Part shown: piece by piece, positions 5,393 to 12,348 of the stretch
How the letters are laid out: each line of letters starts with the position of its first letter
Numbering within the stretch: the first letter of the stretch is position 1
Assembly: GCA_024405255.1 (NCBI GenBank)
Contig: JAKSOY010000128.1
Span: forward strand, 1 to 12,348
Origin: Kiritimatiellia bacterium
GTDB lineage: Bacteria > Verrucomicrobiota > Kiritimatiellia > RFP12 > UBA1067
Reading direction: 5' to 3'
DNA: 12,348 nucleotides
Position numbers and translations under genes: made by a program
The notes under the pieces: model-generated
The model's input: the letters and a program-made list of their open reading frames with translations, nothing else
The model's database searches: none
Told to the model about the DNA's origin: nothing

Positions 5393-7572
5393 TGCGGACC
5401 GTGCGTGTGGTTTTCGCCCGTACGTTCGGGCGTTTGGCGCCGTCCGCGACGACGGCGGTGGCGAGTGCCGGATTTCTGGCGCTTGTCGGCGGATTCTTTG
5501 CGCGGGCGCTTTATGTCGGCGATGGTGAAAGTACGCCTCTTGCGGTATTGTGGGCGGTTGCCGCGGTGCCGTTCCTGCCGGTGCTTGCGGCGTTGTTGAC
5601 GATGCGGCTTGTGGCGGATGAACGGGCGAGCGGACGGCTCGACTTGCTGCTGACGGCGCCGATTCGCGAGCGCGATGTCGTCCTTGGTAAATTGCTGGGG
5701 GCGCTGTCCGTACTCGTTGTCAATCTGGCGCTCTACCTGCTGGTGCCGCTGATCGTGCTGCCGTTCTGTGCACCGGCGCTGGGGGATGCGATTTCGCTCG
5801 GGGCCTTTCTGCCGGCTTTTGCGGCGCTTCTGCTGCAGGGACTTCTCTGGTGTGCGACGGGCCTGCTGGCGAGTGCCTGTTTCCGTCACGCGGCCTCGGC
5901 GGCTTTCGCCTCGTTGCTCTTGATGCTGGCGCTGCCGTACGCGTTGTTCGCGGGGGCCACTGCGTGGGCGCCGGTTCTGCGGGCGCGGTATGCGTCGATT
6001 CCGTTTGAAGTCCACATCATCGACCTGTCCACGGGACTCGTCCCGTTCGCCTCGCTGGTCTTCTATCTGGCGCTGACGTGCTTTGCCGTGTTCGCCGCGA
6101 CGAAGGCCGTTGCGGGGTTGCGTCTGCGGGGGCGTGCGGCGCGCGGCCTGCGGGGTTCGACGGCGTTCGTGACGCTTCTGGCGTTCGTCTTCACCTGCCT
6201 GGTGGTCGCCTTTGCGATGCGTCTGGACTTTACCTTTGAATTGCCAGTGCGCGCGGCGGAAGTGCGGATGTCGGCCCGTACGCGCCAGATTCTGGCCGAT
6301 GCGCAGGGCGATGTACGTGTGACGTGTTTCCTGCCGCGGCGGGCGGCGGCGTTCCGTGCCGTGTCGCGTTTGCTGCGTGGACTCGAAGCGACGGCGCGGC
6401 GGGAAGGCGGTGCGCGTCTGACGGTAGACTATGTCGATCCGCGGTGGGAACTCAGTCGCGCGGTCGATCTGGTGCGGGGCGGTGCGGAGGAGGGGTCGCT
6501 CGTCTTCCGGCGGGGCAATCGCCGTGTGACGCTGCCGCTCGCCGATCTGTTCACGCCGTCCACGAACGCGGCGGTGACGGTCGGGGCCGAAGCGCTCTTC
6601 GCCGGCGAAGCGGCATGCGCCTCGGCGCTGTTGCGCCTGTCGCTGCCGGCCTCGCGCGAAGTCGTCTACTGGACGACCGGTCACGGGGAAACCGCCTTTG
6701 ATTCGTACGACCCTGTCTATGGTCTCAGCGACATCGCGCGCGATCTTCGCCGTGATGGCTATACGTTGGAGACGCTCGACCTCACAACGGCAACGGCCGT
6801 GCCGACCGACTGCGCGGTGCTTGTGGTGGCGGGGGCGCGCGAACCGTTCTCCCGCGTGGAGACGACGCGTCTCGAAGGCTGGTTGCGCAGTGGCGGTCGT
6901 CTGCTCGTGCTGGCGGCGCCGGGACCGAATGCGGGCGTCGGTGCGCTGCTCGCCGATTTCGGCGTCAAGATCCTGCCGTACACGGTGATTTCGCCGCGGA
7001 CGCTTTCGGGAACGGAAGTCGTGGCGCGCGATTTGGCCGAACACGCGATTACGCGTCCGCTCAAGGGCAGTACGGTGGTCTTCGATGGGGCTGCGCCGTT
7101 GGCCGCGACAGCTGCCGCGCAGGCGGAAGGCACGGTGTTTACGGAGCTGGTGAAGTCCGACGGGAGCGCGTGGGGTGAGACGGAGCCGACGGTGCGCCCG
7201 TGGACGCACGATGCGACGACCGAACCAGGCGGACCTCTCGCGCTCGCGGTGGCGTTGGAACGTGGCGGCGATGTTTCGCGCGATGTGGCGTTGCGTCCGA
7301 CGCGACTCGTTGTGATCGGTGATGCGGTGCTTGTGTCGAACGGGGCGCTCTCGCAGCGGGCGAATGCCAATCGTGACGTCTTTCTCAACTCGCTTGCCTG
7401 GCTTGCCGGACTTGACGCCCTCACGGCTCCGCGCACGCCGGGCAATGCGATTGAGACGGGCATGGATCGTTCGGCCTGGATTCGCTTCGGTATCGGGTCG
7501 GTGTTCGCGTTGCCGTTCCTTGTGTTGACGCTGGGATTCGTCGCCGCGTTTCGAAAGGGGCGTTTCGCATGA
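5389..7572 (+). CDS. GldF-GldG fusion: ABC-2 type permease plus auxiliary domain
   Basis: 727 residues. Residues 1-240 are an ABC-2 permease of about six membrane helices (about 24-42, 52-72, 103-127, 138-163, 168-190, 217-240), with the family hallmark VADERASGRLDLLLTAPI (75-92) between helices 2 and 3. A further helix at 256-276 starts the GldG-like half, which has an extracytoplasmic domain with VVYWTTGHGE (425-434), LVVIGDAVLVSN (640-651) and NRDVFLNSLAWLAG (661-674), and ends in a membrane helix at 699-720. These are the ABC_transp_aux/GldG signatures. In Bacteroidota GldF and GldG are separate; here one chain carries both. The ATG at 5389 overlaps the ATPase stop (ATGA) and has AAGGGG 7 nt upstream; an ATG three bases later is also possible. 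The substrate is unknown; a gliding role is not implied. Confidence 0.88.
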   Translation: MMRTVRVVFARTFGRLAPSATTAVASAGFLALVGGFFARALYVGDGESTPLAVLWAVAAVPFLPVLAALLTMRLVADERASGRLDLLLTAPIRERDVVLGKLLGALSVLVVNLALYLLVPLIVLPFCAPALGDAISLGAFLPAFAALLLQGLLWCATGLLASACFRHAASAAFASLLLMLALPYALFAGATAWAPVLRARYASIPFEVHIIDLSTGLVPFASLVFYLALTCFAVFAATKAVAGLRLRGRAARGLRGSTAFVTLLAFVFTCLVVAFAMRLDFTFELPVRAAEVRMSARTRQILADAQGDVRVTCFLPRRAAAFRAVSRLLRGLEATARREGGARLTVDYVDPRWELSRAVDLVRGGAEEGSLVFRRGNRRVTLPLADLFTPSTNAAVTVGAEALFAGEAACASALLRLSLPASREVVYWTTGHGETAFDSYDPVYGLSDIARDLRRDGYTLETLDLTTATAVPTDCAVLVVAGAREPFSRVETTRLEGWLRSGGRLLVLAAPGPNAGVGALLADFGVKILPYTVISPRTLSGTEVVARDLAEHAITRPLKGSTVVFDGAAPLAATAAAQAEGTVFTELVKSDGSAWGETEPTVRPWTHDATTEPGGPLALAVALERGGDVSRDVALRPTRLVVIGDAVLVSNGALSQRANANRDVFLNSLAWLAGLDALTAPRTPGNAIETGMDRSAWIRFGIGSVFALPFLVLTLGFVAAFRKGRFA

Positions 7573-9317
7573 GCAACCGTCGGTTCATTCTTCTTTTCCT
7601 TCTCGGCATCGTGGTTCTTTCGGGGGCGCTGGAATTTCTTTCGTGGCGTGCGCGCGCGGTGGCGACGGAGGCGACGCGCAACAGCCTGTGCACGTATGCG
7701 CTGGCGGATGTCGAGGGGCTTGACGTCGTTCGGGGCGGCACGAATCTCGTGTCGCTCGCGCGTGACGACGAGGGCCAGTGGCGTCTCGTGGTGCCGTATG
7801 CGGTACCGGCGGACGAAGCCGTCGTGCGGCGTCTCGTGGATGCGGTGACGCTGTTCCCGCTGGGGGATATGCGCACGGAGGAGGAATTGGCCGAGCTGCA
7901 CGAGGATTTTGCTGACTTCGGGTTGACGGGCGATGCGCGGGCCACGGTGACGCTGCGGGCGCATGGAAAAGAGACGCGCGTGGTGTTTGGCGCGCCGACG
8001 GCGTCCGGTAAAGAAGTCTATGCGCGAACGGCGGGACTGCATAACGTCTTTACGATTGCGAGTGCCGCGTTCGAGGCTGTACCGGTGAATGCGGATGGTT
8101 TTCGGCGGCGGAACCTTGTCGCGTGCGGCACCCAGGATTTTGTCGGCATCGATCTGCGTACGCCCGGTTCGCCGTTTGTGAAACTCGTGCGGGACGAAGG
8201 CGGCTGGAAGCTGACGGCGCCCGTGGAGGCACCGGCGGATGCCGCGGCGGTCGAGACGCTGGTTCAGGGACTCGCGAGCGCGCGTATTGCGCAGTTCGTG
8301 CTGCCGTCGGCATCGAACCCGTCTGTCGCGGTCGCGGGAGGAACGATTGCGCCATCGGCCCTTGCGCCCTACGGACTTTCCGCCGATGCGGGTTTTGCCG
8401 TGACGGTGAGGTCCGCCTCGGGAACGGCGGAGCAGATCGTCTTCGGCGAGCGGCAGGGGACGAATCTGGTCTACGCGTTGGTGCGGAACGGTTCTGCGGT
8501 GGTGGCCGTGGAGTCTGCGCTCGTCGACTTGTGCCGTGCGGGAGACGAGTCCTTGCGCGACACGCGCGTCTTCCCGATTGCGGAAAATGCGCGGGTGTCG
8601 TCCGTCTCGTTCACGGCGGGTTCGCTCGTCTACGTGCTGGCGCAGGATACGAACAAGGTGTGGCGGCTTGAAGCGCCCGTGGTGGCACCGGCGGATCCGG
8701 CGGCGGCAGCGGCCATGGTCGATCGCGTGCTGCGCATGAAGCGAAACGACGTGCCCGATACGCCGCCCGAAAAAGACGGTATTCGCGTGTCCGTGGCGAC
8801 TTCGGCCGGCGTGCAGCCGGGTGTGGTGGTGCCGGCGGCCTATTTCGCCGCGTGCGGGTCGTTTGCCGATTTGCGTTCGAAGACGCTGCTCACGCTCGAT
8901 CCGGTGGCCGTTCGGCGGCTCACGGTGACGCCGAAGGACGGTACGGCGGTGACGGTGGTGCCGTCGGCCGACCGTGCGAAGTGGAATCTGGAAGGCGGCA
9001 CGCCGGCGACGGTGAACGTCGAGGCCGTGAAGAAGTTGCTGACCACGCTGACGCGTGTGGATGCCGTGGGGGTGGAGACGGTGGCGGCGACGCCGGACGA
9101 TTTCCGTCGCTGCGGACTGGATGCCCCGTGGCTCGCGATTGCCGTCGACTTTGAAAATGCCGAGGCCGTGCGGCGCAATCTGCTGATTGGCGGTGCGGCG
9201 GCGGGCGGTGGACGCTATGCGACGGTGGGCGGGGCGGATGCGATTTTCATCCTCTCGCGTACGAGCGTGCAGGAATTGACGGTGAAGATCACCGAGGAAG
9301 AAGGAACGGCGAAATGA
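7569..9317 (+). CDS. DUF4340 protein, membrane-anchored, about four repeats
   Basis: 582 residues. An uncleaved signal anchor (about 5-24, FILLFLLGIVVLSGALEFLS) suggests that the rest lies outside the inner membrane. The protein is built of about four copies of the same unit. Each opens with an Arg/Leu strand (SLCTYALADVEGLDVV at 39-54; NLVACGTQDFVGIDLR at 182-197; 'LRDTRVFPIAENARVSSVSF' from 329; LRSKTLLTLDPVAVRRLTV from 435). The first three then have a W-[RK]-L-x-x-P-x-x-x-P-A-D block (W71, W213, W365); the fourth is diverged (W472). DUF4340 genes commonly follow GldA/GldFG-type operons, so this is likely a partner of the transporter. ATGA overlap upstream, preceded by AAAGGGG. Exact function is unknown. 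Confidence 0.85.
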   Translation: MSNRRFILLFLLGIVVLSGALEFLSWRARAVATEATRNSLCTYALADVEGLDVVRGGTNLVSLARDDEGQWRLVVPYAVPADEAVVRRLVDAVTLFPLGDMRTEEELAELHEDFADFGLTGDARATVTLRAHGKETRVVFGAPTASGKEVYARTAGLHNVFTIASAAFEAVPVNADGFRRRNLVACGTQDFVGIDLRTPGSPFVKLVRDEGGWKLTAPVEAPADAAAVETLVQGLASARIAQFVLPSASNPSVAVAGGTIAPSALAPYGLSADAGFAVTVRSASGTAEQIVFGERQGTNLVYALVRNGSAVVAVESALVDLCRAGDESLRDTRVFPIAENARVSSVSFTAGSLVYVLAQDTNKVWRLEAPVVAPADPAAAAAMVDRVLRMKRNDVPDTPPEKDGIRVSVATSAGVQPGVVVPAAYFAACGSFADLRSKTLLTLDPVAVRRLTVTPKDGTAVTVVPSADRAKWNLEGGTPATVNVEAVKKLLTTLTRVDAVGVETVAATPDDFRRCGLDAPWLAIAVDFENAEAVRRNLLIGGAAAGGGRYATVGGADAIFILSRTSVQELTVKITEEEGTAK

Positions 9318-10360
9318 AGACGGTACTGGTGACTGGCGGTAGCGGTTTTTTGGGCATCAATCTCATTCGTGCGCTGCGCGAGAAGGGGGTTGAACAGATT
9401 CGGGTTTTGGATATTGCCGATTTCGACTATCCGGAAAAGAGCGAACCCTGGCTCGCCTTCACGAAGGGCGACGTACGGGATCTCGCCGCGGTTGAAAAAT
9501 GCGTGGAAGGGTGCGATGCCGTCGTGAATACGGCTGCGGCGCTGCCGCTCTATTCGCCCGAAGACATCCATACGACCGAAGTGGACGGGGCGCGCAATGT
9601 GATCGCCGCCTGTCGCAAGTTCGGCGTGACGCGGATGATCCAGATTTCGTCCACCGCCGTGTATGGCGTGCCGAAGCGCCATCCGATCTACGAGACGGAC
9701 GAGATGATCGGCGTCGGTCCCTATGGTCACGCGAAGATCGAGGCGGAAGGCATTTGCCGCCAGGCGCGCGCGGAGGGTTTCTGCGTGCCGATCATCCGTC
9801 CGAAAAGCTTCATCGGTCCGGAGCGCCTCGGCGTGTTCGCGCTCTTCTACGATTGGGCGTATACGGGCCATGGCTTCCCGATGATCGGCAGCGGCAACAA
9901 CCGCTACCAGCTGATGGACGTGGCGGACCTCTGCGAGGCCATCTGGCTGACGATGACGCTCGACGAGAAGACGGTCAACACGGAGTTCAACATCGGCGCG
10001 AAGGAATTCACGACGATGAAGGAAGACTACCAGGCGGTGCTCGATCGCGCGGGCCACGGCAAGAAGATCCATGGCACGCCGATCAAGCCGATTGTCTTCA
10101 TTCTGCGCATCCTCGAAAAGCTGCATCTCTCGCCGCTCTATCCGTGGGTGTACGAAACGGCGTCGACGGACAGCTTCGTGTCGATCGAGCGGGCGGAGCA
10201 GTTGCTGGGATTCAAGCCGCGCTATTCCAACAAGGACGCGCTGGTCAGAAACTACGACTGGTATGTGGCGCATCTGAAGGAATTCGAAGGCAAGACCGGC
10301 GTCTCGCATCGTGTCCCGTGGAAGCAGGGCCTCCTCGCCTGCGCCAAGTGGTTCTTCTAA
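9314..10360 (+). CDS. NAD-dependent epimerase/dehydratase (extended SDR, 3-beta-HSD-like)
   Basis: 348 residues, usual for extended short-chain dehydrogenases. The Rossmann motif TGGSGFLG is at 7-14, the acidic residue after the second strand (VLDIAD, D33) suggests NAD rather than NADP, GDVRD is at 52-56, the catalytic Ser is in QISSTAVYG (S112/S113), and Y137-x-x-x-K141 is the catalytic pair. RPKSFIGPERLGVF (162-175) and NRYQLMDVADL follow as in NDP-sugar or 3-beta-hydroxysteroid type members. The C-terminal region (about 258-275) is hydrophobic around IVFILRILEKL. The substrate cannot be read from the sequence; a sugar nucleotide or lipid precursor of the envelope is likely. The ATGA overlap with the DUF4340 gene and AAGGAA 7 nt upstream place it in the transporter operon. 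Confidence 0.88.
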   Translation: MKTVLVTGGSGFLGINLIRALREKGVEQIRVLDIADFDYPEKSEPWLAFTKGDVRDLAAVEKCVEGCDAVVNTAAALPLYSPEDIHTTEVDGARNVIAACRKFGVTRMIQISSTAVYGVPKRHPIYETDEMIGVGPYGHAKIEAEGICRQARAEGFCVPIIRPKSFIGPERLGVFALFYDWAYTGHGFPMIGSGNNRYQLMDVADLCEAIWLTMTLDEKTVNTEFNIGAKEFTTMKEDYQAVLDRAGHGKKIHGTPIKPIVFILRILEKLHLSPLYPWVYETASTDSFVSIERAEQLLGFKPRYSNKDALVRNYDWYVAHLKEFEGKTGVSHRVPWKQGLLACAKWFF

Positions 10361-10361
10361 A

Positions 10362-10391
10362 AGTCGAAGTTCCTGGGTCTTCACTATTTTT
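10362..10391 (+). terminator. Weak intrinsic terminator after the SDR gene
   Basis: AGTCGAAG (10362-10369) pairs with CTTCACT (10379-10385) as a 7-bp stem with one bulged C and a 9-nt loop, followed by ATTTTT (10386-10391). It starts directly after the TAA of the preceding gene. The stem is AT-rich and weak, so termination is probably partial. The TATTTT at 10385-10390 could instead be a poor -10 for the next gene. Confidence 0.4.
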
Positions 10392-10405
10392 GCAGTCAGT
10401 CCCCC

Positions 10406-10999
10406 ATGGCGCTTTTCCCCGATACACCGGCAACTTTACTGAAGAAAATCGCGGCGTTGAGAGCTGGTGATGATGCGGCCGTCTGGGCGGATTTTGTCGA
10501 GCGCTATGCGGCGGCCGTACGCGAGTTCCTTCGGATGAACCGTCAGGCGGTGTCGGAGGCCGATCTCGACGATCTTGTGCAGGATGTATTCATTCGCCTT
10601 GTCGGGGTGTTGCGGGCGGAGAAGTATGACGCGTCGAAGGCGCGTTTCCGCACGTATCTCGCGCAGATCATGCGCAATCTGCTCGTGGACCGCTGGCGGG
10701 AAGAACGGGGCCTGGAATGCGCGACGGGTGGTTCGTTGGGAAGTCTGGGCGAAGCGGATCCGGGCATGCAGATGGATGCCGCGTGGCGACTGGCGGTTCA
10801 TCGTGCGGCCGTGCAGCATGTGATGTCCGTTTCCATGCTGGCGCCGCAGTCGAAGGAGATCTATCGGGCTTATGTGCTTGAGCAAAGGGGAATCGACGAA
10901 GTCGCCCGACGGTTCAACGTTTCGCGCAATCAGGTCAGTCAGGTGAAGACCCGCGTGGAGAAGATGATCGCAGCCGTGGAGGCGGCGTATGCGGATTGA
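10406..10999 (+). CDS. ECF-type RNA polymerase sigma factor
   Basis: 197 residues with only sigma regions 2 and 4. Region 2 (about 27-101) includes DLVQDVFIRL (56-65) for core binding and FRTYLAQIMRNLLVDRWRE (81-99) for -10 recognition. Region 4 (about 140-187) has the helix-turn-helix GIDEVARRFNVSRNQVSQVKTRV (162-184) that should bind -35 DNA. No extra C-terminal domain is present. The ATG at 10406 has no Shine-Dalgarno sequence (CAGTCAGTCCCCC precedes it), and a possible -10 (TATTTT at 10385-10390) would leave a leader of only about 10 nt. The gene overlaps the following kinase gene by 11 nt. In PVC bacteria ECF factors are often controlled by a neighbouring Ser/Thr kinase instead of an anti-sigma factor, and no anti-sigma gene is visible here. 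Confidence 0.9.
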   Translation: MALFPDTPATLLKKIAALRAGDDAAVWADFVERYAAAVREFLRMNRQAVSEADLDDLVQDVFIRLVGVLRAEKYDASKARFRTYLAQIMRNLLVDRWREERGLECATGGSLGSLGEADPGMQMDAAWRLAVHRAAVQHVMSVSMLAPQSKEIYRAYVLEQRGIDEVARRFNVSRNQVSQVKTRVEKMIAAVEAAYAD

Positions 11000-12348
11000 C
11001 CGGTACGAGACGGTGCGTGAACTGGGACGCGGCGGTATGGGGACGGTCTACGAGGCCGTGACGGACGAGGGCGCGCGCGTGGCGCTGAAAGTCTTCACGC
11101 TCGACCACGGGAATGTGGAACTGCTCGAGAGACGGTTCCAGGCCGAGGCGCGGATCCTTCAGGAACTTGGGCGCGTACGGGATTACGGACTGTCTGAGGG
11201 GCGACCATGGTTTGCCATGGATCTGGTGCTGAATGCCGCCGGCGAATCGGAGACGCTCGAAGCCGCGCGCAAGAAGGGGGATGTCCCGGATGGTGTGTTG
11301 CGGCGATGGTTTTCGGAACTGGTCGACGCGTTGAAGGAACTGCATGCGCGCGGGATTGTGCACCGCGATGTGAAGCTGGAGAACGTGCTGGTCGATGCGG
11401 AAGGGCACGCGATACTGACCGACTTCGGGGTGTCGCGGATTTTGAACGACGACCTACGGGCCAAGTTTGATCTGTCGACGACATTTGTGACGGGCGAAAC
11501 GACGGGGTCGCGCCCGGTGATGGGGTCCTATTGGTATTTGGCGCCGGAAGTGCGGGAGGGGGGCGAGGCGACGGAGGCGTCCGACTGGTATGCCCTGGGG
11601 GTGCTGTTCTTTCGGCTGCTTACCGGGATGTGGTATGAACCCGGGTCGCGGGCGTTCGATTTGCTGGAGCCGTTTCCGTCCTTCTGGCGGGAGATGCTGC
11701 CGAAGTTGCTGGGAACGGTGGAAGAGCGGCAGACGTCGGTGCAGATGTGCGTGGAACGGCCTCAAAGACGGCATGGCAGGAAGGTGGCGTTGGTGGCATT
11801 GTCGGTCCTGGTCCTGGGGATCATGTCGGGCGTGGGATGGTTCGGCTGGCGGGCTGGACGGTCGCAGGTGGCGGAGACGATCGTGATGCGCGACTGCGGA
11901 GGGTATGCGCTTTCGGAGACGCCGGTGACCCGGATGCAGTGGGTACAGGTGATGGGTGGGGACAGTCCCTCGGAAGAAACCGCCAACTGGCCGATCACGA
12001 ATGTCACTTGGGACGAGGCGACGAACTTCTGTGCGCGCCTGACGGCCGCACGGCGGGCGAAGATTCCGTATCGTCTTCCGACGGCGAAAGAATGGTGCGA
12101 CGCCTTTCGAAAGGGGAAGACGGTTGATCGAATCGAATGGAAGCAGAGCGTGTCCTCGCCCTTGCGAAAGCAGGCTTGTGAAGTGGGGTGGTTTGGTCAG
12201 GATGAACTGGGGCGGGTCAAAAACGCCAACGTCGTCGAATGGTATCGTGCGCGGAAGAAGTCCTGTCCAACATTGAAGGATATTGATCCAACCTTTCCGC
12301 CCGAGGCCATTGGTGGAAACAAAGACGCCTGGATGCGACGTTCGGCGC
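10989..12348 (+). CDS. Ser/Thr protein kinase with TM helix and FGE-sulfatase domain, 3'-partial
   Basis: Open from ATG 10989 to the window end (453 residues visible), with GGAGG at 10978-10982 six nt before the start. Residues 1-255 are a Hanks-type kinase: GRGGMGTVYEA (13-23), K34, E53, HRDVKLEN (125-132), DFG (145-147), APE (185-187). The kinase seems to lack the usual 'L.HPNIV' stretch between helix C and strand 4 and has a long activation loop (148-184). A basic stop-transfer segment and one membrane helix (about 265-287) follow. Residues about 298-453 begin an FGE-sulfatase/SUMF1 (C-type-lectin-like) domain: ALSETPVTRMQWVQVMGG (307-324), NWPITNVTWDEATNFCARLT (333-352) and IPYRLPTAKEW (359-369). 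The catalytic end of the domain is outside the window, so enzyme versus ligand-binding role is open. Probably a sensor kinase acting on the co-encoded sigma factor. Confidence 0.88.
   Translation, partial: MRIDRYETVRELGRGGMGTVYEAVTDEGARVALKVFTLDHGNVELLERRFQAEARILQELGRVRDYGLSEGRPWFAMDLVLNAAGESETLEAARKKGDVPDGVLRRWFSELVDALKELHARGIVHRDVKLENVLVDAEGHAILTDFGVSRILNDDLRAKFDLSTTFVTGETTGSRPVMGSYWYLAPEVREGGEATEASDWYALGVLFFRLLTGMWYEPGSRAFDLLEPFPSFWREMLPKLLGTVEERQTSVQMCVERPQRRHGRKVALVALSVLVLGIMSGVGWFGWRAGRSQVAETIVMRDCGGYALSETPVTRMQWVQVMGGDSPSEETANWPITNVTWDEATNFCARLTAARRAKIPYRLPTAKEWCDAFRKGKTVDRIEWKQSVSSPLRKQACEVGWFGQDELGRVKNANVVEWYRARKKSCPTLKDIDPTFPPEAIGGNKDAWMRRSA

Noticed and set aside
5293..7209. Minus-strand open frame of 638 codons opposite the GldF-GldG gene
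   Set aside because: Its composition is almost only Arg, Gln, Glu, His and Pro with no domain; it is the shadow of the codon-biased permease gene.
10989..12348. Diversity-generating retroelement target gene
   Set aside because: Only the fold suggests it. No template repeat, reverse transcriptase or adenine-biased variable region is visible, and the domain's end is outside the window, so it is kept only as a point to check.
1..12348. CRISPR array, tRNA, rRNA or riboswitch
   Set aside because: No regularly spaced repeats beyond the two-unit palindrome, no tRNA-like cloverleaf or CCA end, and intergenic gaps are too short or lack recognisable aptamer features.

Overview
The window looks like a GC-rich chromosome fragment from an uncultured anaerobic bacterium of the PVC group. 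The best guess is Kiritimatiellota or a close relative. This rests on gene content only: a GldA/GldFG/DUF4340 transporter operon, an NifX-like protein with a Cys/His tail, and an ECF sigma factor overlapping a kinase with a formylglycine-generating-enzyme (FGE) type domain. No marker gene is present, so the taxonomy is inference. All genes are on the + strand; the long minus-strand open frames are high-GC shadows.

Layout. (1) 1-~1820: 3' part of an IS66-family insertion sequence, with the end of a DUF6788-like accessory ORF and a transposase whose frame runs upstream of its first ATG without any ATG/GTG/TTG. (2) ~1821-1969: intergenic DNA with a short palindrome and a promoter. (3) 1970-4245: nadB (L-aspartate oxidase) coupled by a 1-nt stop/start overlap to a coiled-coil + NYN (PIN-like) nuclease. 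The nuclease gene carries two tandem palindromic repeats near its 3' end. (4) 4276-10360: a five-gene operon driven by an extended -10 promoter so close to the first ATG that the mRNA should be leaderless. It encodes an NifX-like metal-cluster protein, an ABC ATPase, a fused GldF-GldG permease/auxiliary protein, a DUF4340 protein of about four repeats, and an extended SDR epimerase/dehydratase. The last three junctions are ATGA overlaps. A weak terminator follows. (5) 10406-12348: an ECF-type sigma factor overlapping a membrane Ser/Thr kinase with an outward-facing FGE-sulfatase (C-type-lectin fold) domain, cut by the window end.

How the genes work together. NadB makes iminoaspartate for de novo NAD synthesis; its nuclease partner's target is unknown. 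The ABC ATPase, GldFG fusion and DUF4340 protein probably form one envelope ABC system of unknown substrate. The sigma-kinase/FGE pair looks like a signalling cassette linking an extracytoplasmic sensor domain to transcription. The points most worth follow-up are the kinase-TM-FGE protein and its sigma factor, the in-gene palindromic repeats, the leaderless promoter, and the start-less IS66 frame.
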